Assembly (NCBI GenBank): GCA_006226375.1
Contig: SBHC01000046.1
Span: forward strand, 56,768 to 120,767
Direction of reading: 5' to 3'
Origin: Deltaproteobacteria bacterium
GTDB taxonomy: Bacteria > Myxococcota_C > UBA6777
DNA: 64,000 bases
In this document: piece after piece, positions 1 through 7,541 of the stretch
How positions within the stretch are numbered: position 1 is the stretch's first letter
Layout of the letters: each line of letters starts with the position of its first letter
Translations under genes and position numbers: made by a program
The notes under the pieces: generated by a model
What the model was told of the DNA's origin: nothing
What the model saw: only the letters and a program-made list of their open reading frames with translations
Databases searched by the model: none

Positions 1-1086
1 TTTCCTGGCTCTGCAACGGAGCCGCGGGCTCGGTTGGGCAAGCTCCTCGCGGAGATTACACCCGGCGATATCAACACGTTCTTCTTTACCTTGGGCGGCG
101 CAGAAGCCAACGAGAACGCGATCAAAGCGGCTCGGATGTACACTGGGAAGCACAAGATCATCAGCCGGTATCGAAGCTATCATGGCGCAACCAACGCGAC
201 CATGCAGCTTACAGGTGACCCTCGGCGTTGGGCCAGTGAGCCCGGTATGCCAGGTGTGATTCGAGTGATGGATCCGCACCCGTATCACTTCTCCTTCGGT
301 GACTCGGATGAAGAAGTGACTCGGGCCAATTTGCAGTACTTGGAAGAAGTCATCATGTACGAAGGACCGCAGAACATTGCTGCTATGTTCATCGAGCCTG
401 TGACTGGAACCAACGGTATTTTGCCGCCACCCAAAGGTTACCTGCAAGGGCTTCGTGACCTGCTCACTCGTCATGACATCCTGATGGTTTGTGACGAAGT
501 GATGGCCGGCTTTGGCCGGACCGGTAAGATGTTTGCTGTGGACCATGCTGGGGTTGTCCCTGACATCATCACGATGGCCAAGGGCTTAACCAGCTCCTAC
601 ATCCCTCTGGGAGCGATGGGAATCTGTGACAAGATCGCAGAACACTTCCGTGAGAATGTGTTCTGGGGTGGACTCACTTACAACTCCCACCCTCTCTCTC
701 TGGCCACCGCTCTTGCCGCTGTCGACGTGATCCGAAGCGAAGGTCTTGTGGAGAACGCTGCAGCGATGGGCGTGGTGATGCGAGAAGAGATGGATCGTCT
801 TCAGGCCAAACATCCTTGTGTCAAGGAAGGCCGTTGCATCGGTTTGTTTGGGATGATGGATCTGCAAAAGAACGCAGCCGGTGAGCGTATGGCTCCTTAC
901 AACGGGACGTCACCCGCGATGCAGGAGCTGGGTTCCTTCTTCCGAGAGGAAGGCCTGTTTACCTTTATGCGCTGGAGTAGCTTCATGTGCAATCCACCCC
1001 TTTGCATCAACGAAGAGCAGCTGCGCGAAGGTTTCGCCATCATCGATCGAGGCCTGGATCTCGTCGACAAACACTTTGAAGGCTAG
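1..1086 (+). CDS. class III (PLP) aminotransferase, 5'-truncated by the window edge
   Basis: The frame is open from base 1, so the N-terminus lies outside the window; 361 residues are visible. It is a fold-type I class III aminotransferase of the beta-alanine/omega-amino acid:pyruvate group. Visible marks are the GGAEANENAIKAAR cofactor-phosphate region near the start, SYHGAT, the DEVMAGFGRTGK segment with the PLP-binding Asp, and the ITMAKGLTSSY segment with the Schiff-base Lys. PreA, a nucleobase transporter and dihydropyrimidinase follow, so I infer that it removes the amino group of beta-alanine or 3-aminoisobutyrate at the end of reductive pyrimidine catabolism. Exact substrate is uncertain; class III enzymes for taurine, GABA or beta-alanine look alike at this level. 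Confidence 0.85.
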   Translation, partial: FPGSATEPRARLGKLLAEITPGDINTFFFTLGGAEANENAIKAARMYTGKHKIISRYRSYHGATNATMQLTGDPRRWASEPGMPGVIRVMDPHPYHFSFGDSDEEVTRANLQYLEEVIMYEGPQNIAAMFIEPVTGTNGILPPPKGYLQGLRDLLTRHDILMVCDEVMAGFGRTGKMFAVDHAGVVPDIITMAKGLTSSYIPLGAMGICDKIAEHFRENVFWGGLTYNSHPLSLATALAAVDVIRSEGLVENAAAMGVVMREEMDRLQAKHPCVKEGRCIGLFGMMDLQKNAAGERMAPYNGTSPAMQELGSFFREEGLFTFMRWSSFMCNPPLCINEEQLREGFAIIDRGLDLVDKHFEG

Positions 1087-1249
1087 CATGGCTTGCGATG
1101 GGGCCTGGTTTTCGTACCGTGTTGCCCCCTAAGGACTTGCTTCCTTTCGCAAAGTTGACTTCCCTTTGGGTAGCGTCTATGCTTTTTGTCTTTCACACCA
1201 CAACCTTTTGACAGCGCGTGTCACTGTCTTTTCTTAATGAGGTGTCTTT

Positions 1250-2353
1250 ATGTCCGTAGACCTGAGCACAGAAGTTAATGGCATTAAGTTTGAGAATCCC
1301 TTTATTTTGGGCTCAGGTCCTCCGGGAACCAACGCCAAAGTGATTTCCAAGAGCTTTGACCTTGGATGGGGTGGTATGGTGATCAAGACCATCAGCTTGG
1401 ACGCGTCCAAGGTGGTGAACACCAACCCGCGCTATGCGAAGCTTCGATCCCACGGGAACAACGAAGTGATTGGCTTCCAAAACATCGAGTTGATTTCGGA
1501 CCGTCCGTTTGAGACGTGGCTGGAAGAGATCAAGATGTTGAAGGAGAAGTACCCCGAAAAGGTCCTCATCGCTTCGGTGATGGAAGAGTACAACAAAGAC
1601 GCCTGGCACGAGATCATTGAGCGTGTGCAAGAGTGTAAGCCCGACGCCTTTGAACTGAATCTCTCCTGTCCTCACGGTCTGCCCGAACGAAAGATGGGTA
1701 TGGCGATGGGTGAAAACCCAGACCTCGTGGAAGAGGTGTGTGGTTGGGTTATGGATGTCGCCAAGATTCCTGTCTGGGCCAAGATGACTCCCAACGTTGG
1801 TGACGTGACCGCTCCGGCTGAAGCTGCGCTCAAAGGTGGCGTGGATGGCATCAGCATGATCAACACGATTCTGTCGGTCACTGGTGTCGATCGTAAGACC
1901 TTGCGACCTATCCCAACGGTACAGGGATACACTGTTCCCGGTGGTTACTCCGGCCAAGCGGTGCGACCCATCGCGCTGCGACAGGTGATGGAAGTGGCTC
2001 GTGCCTTCCCGGATACTCCCATCTCTGGAATGGGTGGAATCTACACAGGTTACGACGCAGCACAGTTTATGCTTTTGGGTTCTAGCACCGTACAAGTGTG
2101 CACGGGTGCGATGCTTCAAGGTTATGACTGCATCATCAAGATGAAGGAAGAACTCATTGAGTTCATGGAAGAGAAGGGCTTTAACAGCATCTCCGACTTT
2201 GTGGGTCACTCCTTGTCCTACTTCTCGACGCACGCCAACCTTGTGGAACGTCAGCGTGAGGCCAAAGACAAGAAAGCTGGACGTGCCGGTCTTGACGCTG
2301 AAACCTGGAAAGGTGACATTGCCAAAGAGACCGAAGATCTCACCGCGAACTAG
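1250..2353 (+). CDS. preA: dihydropyrimidine dehydrogenase, PreA-like catalytic subunit
   Basis: 367-residue FMN TIM-barrel protein of the dihydroorotate/dihydropyrimidine dehydrogenase family, reducing uracil or thymine to the 5,6-dihydro form. The start follows a GAGGTG ribosome binding site. Seen: PFILGSGPPGTN at the N-terminus, the FELNLSCPHG loop with the catalytic Cys, KMTPNVGD, and the GMGGIYTGYDAAQFMLLGS flavin-phosphate region. The C-terminus (REAKDKKAGRAGLDAETWKG onward) is short, charged and Cys-free. E. coli-type PreA (about 410 residues) ends in a two-cluster ferredoxin domain that is absent here. The partner PreT would have to lie outside the window. The neighbouring transporter and dihydropyrimidinase support the role. 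Confidence 0.88.
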   Translation: MSVDLSTEVNGIKFENPFILGSGPPGTNAKVISKSFDLGWGGMVIKTISLDASKVVNTNPRYAKLRSHGNNEVIGFQNIELISDRPFETWLEEIKMLKEKYPEKVLIASVMEEYNKDAWHEIIERVQECKPDAFELNLSCPHGLPERKMGMAMGENPDLVEEVCGWVMDVAKIPVWAKMTPNVGDVTAPAEAALKGGVDGISMINTILSVTGVDRKTLRPIPTVQGYTVPGGYSGQAVRPIALRQVMEVARAFPDTPISGMGGIYTGYDAAQFMLLGSSTVQVCTGAMLQGYDCIIKMKEELIEFMEEKGFNSISDFVGHSLSYFSTHANLVERQREAKDKKAGRAGLDAETWKGDIAKETEDLTAN

Positions 2354-2430
2354 AAAAAGTCGAAACTTACCGTTTCTTCCTCTCCCATTCCGCCGTTCAG
2401 GCTTCCACTTCTTTTCTTCTTGTTACATTT

Positions 2431-2490
2431 GGGCTGGAGCGAGTTTACGCTTGGGCTGGAGCGAGTTTACGCTTGGGCTGGGGTGTACTT
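2431..2490 (+). repeat. 22-bp tandem repeat between convergent genes
   Basis: The unit GGGCTGGAGCGAGTTTACGC plus TT occurs twice without mismatch (2431-2452 and 2453-2474), followed by a degenerate partial third copy from 2475. It sits between the stops of preA and the convergent transporter gene and overlaps the transporter 3' end. Slippage is a likely origin; no function is evident. Confidence 0.8.
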
Positions 2491-3955
2491 ACTTTTTGGC
2501 TGGAGAGATCTGGTTGAGGAGGAGATAGGTTGCGCCAGCGACAAACAAGCTCACGAACCAGGCGTAGACATACAGGTTGTTAAAGAAGTTGGGTACTTTA
2601 ATAGAGCCGTTGCTTGCTGCCTGGAGAAAGCCCGGTACATTGGGCAAGATTCCGATAAACAAAGCAGCAATCGCTCGCCAGTTAAAGCCACTTCCTCCAA
2701 AGGCATATTCGCCTTCCATCGAGTAGAGGGCGTCGGTGTCGAGCTTCATTCTGCGAAGGAGAAAGTAGTCGGCCAACATCACTCCACCGATCGCTCCGAG
2801 CATGGCTCCATAACCAATCAGCCAGGTGAAGATGTAAGCGCCCAGATCTGACATCAGGCGCCAGGGCATAATCACAATGCCAATCACACCCGTGATGATT
2901 CCTCCCATGCGGAAAGAGATCTTACTGGGTCGAAGGTTGGCAAAGTCGTTGGCGGGGGAGACCACGTTGGCCGCGATGTTGGTGGACAACGTTGCGATGG
3001 TCAAAGCCACCATCGAGAGTCCAACCACCACTGGGGATTTAAACTTACCCAGCAGGGCGATGGGATCCCAGATGGCTTGTCCAAAGACCACGACTGTAGC
3101 AGCGGTGACAGTGATTCCAATGAAGCTAAACAAAGCCATTGTGGTGGGGAGGCCGATGGCCTGACCCAACATCTGGTCCCGTTGGGAGCGAGCATGTCGC
3201 GTAAAGTCGGGGATGTTGAGGGCCAGCGTGGCCCAGAATCCAACCATCGCTGTGAGGGACGGAAAGAAGATGGACCAGAAGCTAAAGTCTTTGACGTTCC
3301 CACGCACCTTGGCCACGGTCGACGCAGCAAAGATCTTGTCGAAGCCGCCCGCTGCGCTTACAGCCCAGGCAAGAAGTCCCAGGCCCATGATGATCAGGAA
3401 CGGCGCTGCCCAGTTTTCCAGCCACTTGATGCTGTCAAGGCCACGCACAATGATAGCGATGTTGATGGCCCAAAACAGCATGAAGCAGAGGAACTGTGTT
3501 CCTGAGATGCCCAGGCCCGAGATGGGCGTAAAGGTTTTGGGGTCCCAGCCCATCAACACACACAGCAATGAGAAGATGGCAGAGCCGCCGATCCAGGTTT
3601 GAATCCCGAACCAGCCACAAGCCACCAAGGCCCGCATTAAGGCGGGAACGTTGGACCCCAAGATCCCAAAGCTGCTGCGCAACAAGACGGGAAAGGGGAT
3701 GCCATACTTGGTGCCGGCGTGAGCGTTGAGCATCATCGGAATCAAGATGATGACGTTTCCGAGCGTGATGGTGAGCAGCGCCTGCCACCATGTCATGCCT
3801 TGCTTCATCATCGAAGCAGCGAGCATGTAGGTGGGGATGCAAACGCTCATCCCAACCCAAAGTGCAGCAAAGTTCCACAGGTTCCAGGTCCGCTTCTCGG
3901 CGGGTACCGGCGCCAGGTCTTCGTTGTAGTATTGTGAGTTTATGTCAATGGACAA
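2489..3955 (-). CDS. NCS1-family nucleobase:cation symporter
   Basis: 488-residue polytopic inner-membrane protein with about 12 hydrophobic segments. The N-terminal PAEKRTWNLWNFAALWVGM stretch, the GTKYGIPFPVLLRSSFG loop and the GWFGIQTWIGG helix are typical of NCS1 transporters (Mhp1/PucI/FurE type) that import hydantoin, allantoin or uracil with Na+ or H+. A TTG start is chosen because GGAGG lies at the right distance upstream; there is no ATG near that position. It is downstream of dihydropyrimidinase on the same strand (105-bp gap with a strong hairpin), so uptake of uracil, thymine or a dihydropyrimidine is inferred. Confidence 0.88.
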   Translation of the reverse strand: MSIDINSQYYNEDLAPVPAEKRTWNLWNFAALWVGMSVCIPTYMLAASMMKQGMTWWQALLTITLGNVIILIPMMLNAHAGTKYGIPFPVLLRSSFGILGSNVPALMRALVACGWFGIQTWIGGSAIFSLLCVLMGWDPKTFTPISGLGISGTQFLCFMLFWAINIAIIVRGLDSIKWLENWAAPFLIIMGLGLLAWAVSAAGGFDKIFAASTVAKVRGNVKDFSFWSIFFPSLTAMVGFWATLALNIPDFTRHARSQRDQMLGQAIGLPTTMALFSFIGITVTAATVVVFGQAIWDPIALLGKFKSPVVVGLSMVALTIATLSTNIAANVVSPANDFANLRPSKISFRMGGIITGVIGIVIMPWRLMSDLGAYIFTWLIGYGAMLGAIGGVMLADYFLLRRMKLDTDALYSMEGEYAFGGSGFNWRAIAALFIGILPNVPGFLQAASNGSIKVPNFFNNLYVYAWFVSLFVAGATYLLLNQISPAKK

Positions 3956-4003
3956 AGTAGCCTCCAGATCAATGCAAAATCCCCCGAGGGTTTCGGTTCA
4001 GGT

Positions 4004-4035
4004 GTTCTTCAGGGAAAGCAATGTCCCTGAAGAAC
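4004..4035 (-). promoter_or_regulatory. 12-bp perfect inverted repeat between hydA and the transporter gene
   Basis: GTTCTTCAGGGA (4004-4015) and TCCCTGAAGAAC (4024-4035) are exact reverse complements around an 8-nt loop. The hairpin lies in the 105-bp gap between hydA and the downstream transporter. No T-run follows on the minus strand, so it is more likely an mRNA processing/stabilising or attenuating structure than a simple terminator. Confidence 0.6.
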
Positions 4036-4060
4036 CCTATCGTTGCCGGGTCACTTCTTT

Positions 4061-5443
4061 CTAAAAGTGCGTGGGCTCACGGGAGATGAACTGGCCACGT
4101 CCAACAGTGCCTACAAACTTACCTTCTTGCACCGCAACTTCACCACGGACGGTGACAACGTGCGGGCGACCTTGGATGGGCCAACCTTCGAAGGGGTTGT
4201 AGTCGACGTTCATGGTGTGGGTGTCGGCGGAGATGATGCCTTCGTAGTTGGGATCGTACACGACGAGATCCGCGTCGCTGCCGATTTGAATCGTTCCTTT
4301 GCGGGGGAACATTCCAAAGATCTTGGCAGCCTGGGTGCTCGCAGCATCCACAAACTTGTGAAGGTCGATGCGGCCTCCCTTTACACCGTGGGTAAAGAAC
4401 AGGTTGACCCGGTCTTCGAGGGAAGGAATGCCGTTGGGAATCATACGGAAGTCGTCCTTACCCATGGGCTTTTGGCCTTCAAAGTCGAAGGGCGCGTGGT
4501 CCGTCGCCAGGGTGCTGATGGCGCCGTGTTGGATGGCGTTCCAGAGGACTTCCTGGTTGTGCTTCAAGCGCAGGGGAGGGGACATCACATACTTGGCGCC
4601 TTCAAAGCCAGGCTTCTCGGCGTAGGTCATGTCGAGCATCAGGTATTGGATGAGAGTTTCGACCCAAACGTTCACGCCCCGGTACTTGGCTTCCATCGCT
4701 TCACGAAGGGCTTCGTCACAGCTCAAGTGAACCACGTAGACGTGTGCGCCGATAAGCTCGGCGAAGGTCATCAAGTGGTTGGTGCCTTCTGCTTCCACGC
4801 GGGGTGGGCGGCTGTAGTAGTGCCACTTGGTGCCGGTTTTGCCTTCTGCGATGAGTTCGGCCTGGAGAGCATCTACCAGGGTCGCGTTCTCGCAGTGAGC
4901 GGTCGTGATGACGCCGAGTTCTTTGGCCAACTTTAGGGTCTTGTAGAGTTCTTCATCTTCGATTCCGAAGGCGCCGCCGTAGGCGAGGAAGATCTTAAAG
5001 GAAGCAAGGCCTTTGCTCACCAGCTCGCGGATCTGGCTTTCGGTGCCATCGTCAAAGCGAGTGACCGCCATGTGATAGGTGTAGTCGCAGCAGGCTTTGC
5101 CTTCGCTGTGTGCGTTCCAAGTGTCGTAGGCCGCGAGGGGTTCTTCGTTTCGCATCGGGATGCAGAAGTCGATGAGTGTCGTGGTTCCGCCCATCAGCGC
5201 AGCTTTGGTTCCCGTTTCGTAGGTGTCCTTGGCGAAGGTTCCCATGAACGGAAGGTAGATGTGTGTGTGTGGATCAATGAAGCCAGGGAACACGTACTTT
5301 CCGGAGGCATCGATCACTGTGGCTCCAGGAGGAGGTGCGATATCCTTGTCGATCCGGGTGATTTGCTCACCTTCACAATAAATATCTGCGACATATCGCT
5401 CACTGGCGGTGATAATCTCACCGTTTTTGATCAACAAACTCAT
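4061..5443 (-). CDS. hydA: dihydropyrimidinase (D-hydantoinase family)
   Basis: 460-residue cyclic amidohydrolase that opens dihydrouracil/dihydrothymine to N-carbamoyl-beta-amino acids; length is normal. Metal ligands can be read: GFIDPHTHIYLPF (HxH), FKIFLAYGGAFG (the carbamylated Lys), TAHCEN, VVHLSCDEA and ATDHAPFDFEGQ (the Asp). SPPLR and NGIPSLEDRV are also family-typical. The start follows AAGGAGATTTGCC, a strong ribosome binding site. It heads a leftward unit with the NCS1 transporter and faces preA and the aminotransferase, forming a pyrimidine-degradation locus; a beta-ureidopropionase is not present in the window. Confidence 0.93.
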   Translation of the reverse strand: MSLLIKNGEIITASERYVADIYCEGEQITRIDKDIAPPPGATVIDASGKYVFPGFIDPHTHIYLPFMGTFAKDTYETGTKAALMGGTTTLIDFCIPMRNEEPLAAYDTWNAHSEGKACCDYTYHMAVTRFDDGTESQIRELVSKGLASFKIFLAYGGAFGIEDEELYKTLKLAKELGVITTAHCENATLVDALQAELIAEGKTGTKWHYYSRPPRVEAEGTNHLMTFAELIGAHVYVVHLSCDEALREAMEAKYRGVNVWVETLIQYLMLDMTYAEKPGFEGAKYVMSPPLRLKHNQEVLWNAIQHGAISTLATDHAPFDFEGQKPMGKDDFRMIPNGIPSLEDRVNLFFTHGVKGGRIDLHKFVDAASTQAAKIFGMFPRKGTIQIGSDADLVVYDPNYEGIISADTHTMNVDYNPFEGWPIQGRPHVVTVRGEVAVQEGKFVGTVGRGQFISREPTHF

Positions 5444-5605
5444 GGCAAATCTCCTTAGACAGCCGGAACTTTTGGATGGAAGGTGTCATTATAGGGGGGT
5501 TAGGGCATAGGTCAAGCGGATTTCTCATCTCTAAAACGGCTTGACCCTGTGACAATGCGGAATCGTTTGGGTAGTACAAGTTGTGGCTTTCTCAAGGAGA
5601 TTGGT

Positions 5606-6853
5606 ATGAATCGACTCTCTCGACATCACAACGTTTCTATCCTTGTTGCCTTTCTGCTGCTGTGGAGTGCCTTGGGTCTTTCCTCTCTTGTGGCTTGCTC
5701 TACAGAGCCATTCTTCCAGAAGGAAACCGTCACTCAAGAAGCCATCGGACAGCCCGATGAAGCCGGTGGTGCCGATGTCAACGCAACCACAGAGGCCACA
5801 GCCAATGAGCCTGTTGTTGTAGGAGAAAGCGAGCAAGAATCTCAACCTGTCGATGCTTCGGTGCCTGAAGCCCCTGAAGGTGACGCCGCAGCCTCCGAAC
5901 CTGTGGCTCCCGACACAGCGAGTTCACCCGAATCTTCGTCTCCTCCTGAAGCCCAACCCGACACCAACAATCCATTTCAGGGCGTTCCCATGGTGGAAGG
6001 GTGCCCTATCTTTCCCAAGTCGAGTCCATGGAACACGGACATTTCCAAAGCTCCTGTGGATCCCAATTCGGCCAAGATAATTGCGAAGATTGGAGCCAAT
6101 GACTCCGTTCGTGCGGATTTTGGAACGGTCTATAAGGGAGCACCCATAGGCATTCCTTTTGTTGTGGTAGGTGCCAACCAAAAGAAGGTTCCTGTGAAGT
6201 TCTTGTACGCGGACGAAAGTGACCCAGGTCCTTATCCCATTCCCAACAACGCTCCGATTGAAGGAGGAGCTAACGGGACAGGCGATCGTCATGTGCTTGT
6301 TTTGCAAAAGAGCGTGTGCAAGCTCTACGAATTGTTTAATGCGTTTCCCCGGCAAGGGTTCTGGGATGCAGGCTCTGGGGCTATCTTTGATTTGCGCTCG
6401 GACAAGCTTCGCCCTGACACCTGGACCAGCGCGGATGCTGCGGGCTTACCGATCTTTCCGGGCTTGGTGAGGTACGAAGAGGTGAAGGCTGGAGAGATTC
6501 GTCATGCGCTGCGGTTCACTGTGACCAAAACCCAACGAGCGTTTGTCCATCCTGCGACGCATTGGGCGTCTTCTGCGACAGATACGTTGTTGCCTCCCAT
6601 GGGGATGAGAGTCCGGCTGAAAGCGAGCTTTAACATCACGGGATTTCCCCGCAATGTTCAGGTGATTCTTAGAGCGTTGAAGAAGTATGGAATGTTTGTG
6701 AGCGACAACGGTGGGAACTGGTTCATCTCTGGCGCACCCAACATGAAGTGGGACGATGATGAGCTGCGCAACGTGTTGAAGGTCAAAGGCAAAGATCTTG
6801 AGGTTGTCCGAATGGGGAAAGTCTATCGTCCTGCTGACTTTGGCCGACCCTAA
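5606..6853 (+). CDS. lipoprotein with conserved secreted domain of unknown function
   Basis: 415 residues from the ATG at 5606, which follows AAGGAG; an in-frame GTG at 5549 lacks a binding site. Residues 1-30 form a lipoprotein signal with the lipobox LVAC (Cys31). A Glu/Ala/Pro-rich linker runs to about residue 125. The C-terminal domain starts CPIFPKSSPWNTDIS and contains FADESDPGPYPIPNNAPIEGG-like wording (here YADESDPGPYPIP), GSGAIFDLRSDKLRP, WTSADAAGLPIFPGLVRYDEV-like and YGMFVSDNGGNWFISGAP. I recognise this as a widespread secreted domain in actinobacteria and myxobacteria without knowing an assigned function. Inferred outer-envelope anchored. Confidence 0.75.
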   Translation: MNRLSRHHNVSILVAFLLLWSALGLSSLVACSTEPFFQKETVTQEAIGQPDEAGGADVNATTEATANEPVVVGESEQESQPVDASVPEAPEGDAAASEPVAPDTASSPESSSPPEAQPDTNNPFQGVPMVEGCPIFPKSSPWNTDISKAPVDPNSAKIIAKIGANDSVRADFGTVYKGAPIGIPFVVVGANQKKVPVKFLYADESDPGPYPIPNNAPIEGGANGTGDRHVLVLQKSVCKLYELFNAFPRQGFWDAGSGAIFDLRSDKLRPDTWTSADAAGLPIFPGLVRYEEVKAGEIRHALRFTVTKTQRAFVHPATHWASSATDTLLPPMGMRVRLKASFNITGFPRNVQVILRALKKYGMFVSDNGGNWFISGAPNMKWDDDELRNVLKVKGKDLEVVRMGKVYRPADFGRP

Positions 6854-6860
6854 AAATCGC

Positions 6861-7334
6861 TTAGGTAAACCATTTCTGTGCGAAGCCGACCAACCAATAG
6901 GCTGCAATGGCAAGCTGTACCACAAAGAATGTGAATCGAATCTGCACGGCGATAACGCTGGTTGATAGGATGTGAGTAACAACCTGACCCAGGCGTGCGA
7001 GCAAAAAGTAGACGGCCAATCCATTCGTAATGCTCGTGCTTTGGGTCGCAATGGCCATGAGCAGAATGCCGCCCCAGATCGGTGCGTTCTCGTACAAGTT
7101 GGCGTGAGCACGACAGAGACGTTGGTTGAGAGGGGACACTTCTTCGCCGGTCGTGCTGAAGTCGTTGGCCGCAATCTTGCCCTGTAGCGTGAGAATCGCT
7201 CGGTGGCTGATGATCCAGGTGACCAACACAAGGAAAAGAAGAACCAGGCCAAACAGAGCGAAGTGAGACGCACTTCCAGTCCAGGCCCAGTCGAAAGGCA
7301 AAGACACTCTGGCCATCCACCATAATGTTGTCAT
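6861..7334 (-). CDS. MAPEG-family membrane protein
   Basis: 157 residues with four hydrophobic segments, the usual MAPEG (membrane-associated eicosanoid/glutathione metabolism) size and topology. The signature is RLCRAHANLYENAPIW, matching the RxxRAHxNxxEN pattern of the family. AGGAG precedes the ATG. Bacterial members are glutathione transferase/peroxidase-like or uncharacterised. It converges on the upstream lipoprotein gene with only 7 bp between stops. Substrate cannot be judged. Confidence 0.8.
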   Translation of the reverse strand: MTTLWWMARVSLPFDWAWTGSASHFALFGLVLLFLVLVTWIISHRAILTLQGKIAANDFSTTGEEVSPLNQRLCRAHANLYENAPIWGGILLMAIATQSTSITNGLAVYFLLARLGQVVTHILSTSVIAVQIRFTFFVVQLAIAAYWLVGFAQKWFT

Positions 7335-7430
7335 GCAGAACTCCTATGTTACACGGGGATAAGGATGAGTCACGCTATCTTTCTCAGAATGAGCATCACA
7401 ATGAACAAAGCAACGAGCCTTTGAGGAGGA

Positions 7431-7451
7431 GTCATAACTTTTTGTTATGAC
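7431..7451. promoter_or_regulatory. 8-bp inverted repeat (operator- or hairpin-like)
   Basis: GTCATAAC and GTTATGAC flank a 5-nt T spacer in the divergent region between the MAPEG gene and the Rieske fusion gene. It overlaps the left half of the CRP-like site at 7446-7461. Operator-like arrangement; no regulator is known. Confidence 0.4.
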
Positions 7452-7461
7452 GTCATTCACA
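7446..7461. promoter_or_regulatory. CRP/FNR-like site TATGA-N6-TCACA
   Basis: Reads TATGA-CGTCAT-TCACA, nine of ten positions of the CRP-type TGTGA-N6-TCACA consensus, and it contains the palindrome TGACGTCA. It lies about 80 bp before the Rieske fusion gene. Two better matches occur elsewhere in the window, both intergenic. Confidence 0.4.
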
Positions 7462-7541
7462 TAATGTGTTGGAACAGAGCCTGCGCCATTTGTACATTGG
7501 TTCTACAAACAAAAGAAAGTAGCCATTGAAGGAGGTGAATC

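Noticed and set aside
1313..2233. 306-codon open frame on the minus strand
   Set aside because: Fully antisense to the well-supported PreA gene; product is His/Arg-rich with no family likeness, a codon-bias shadow.
4043..4936. 297-codon open frame on the plus strand
   Set aside because: Antisense to the dihydropyrimidinase gene whose metal ligands are all readable.
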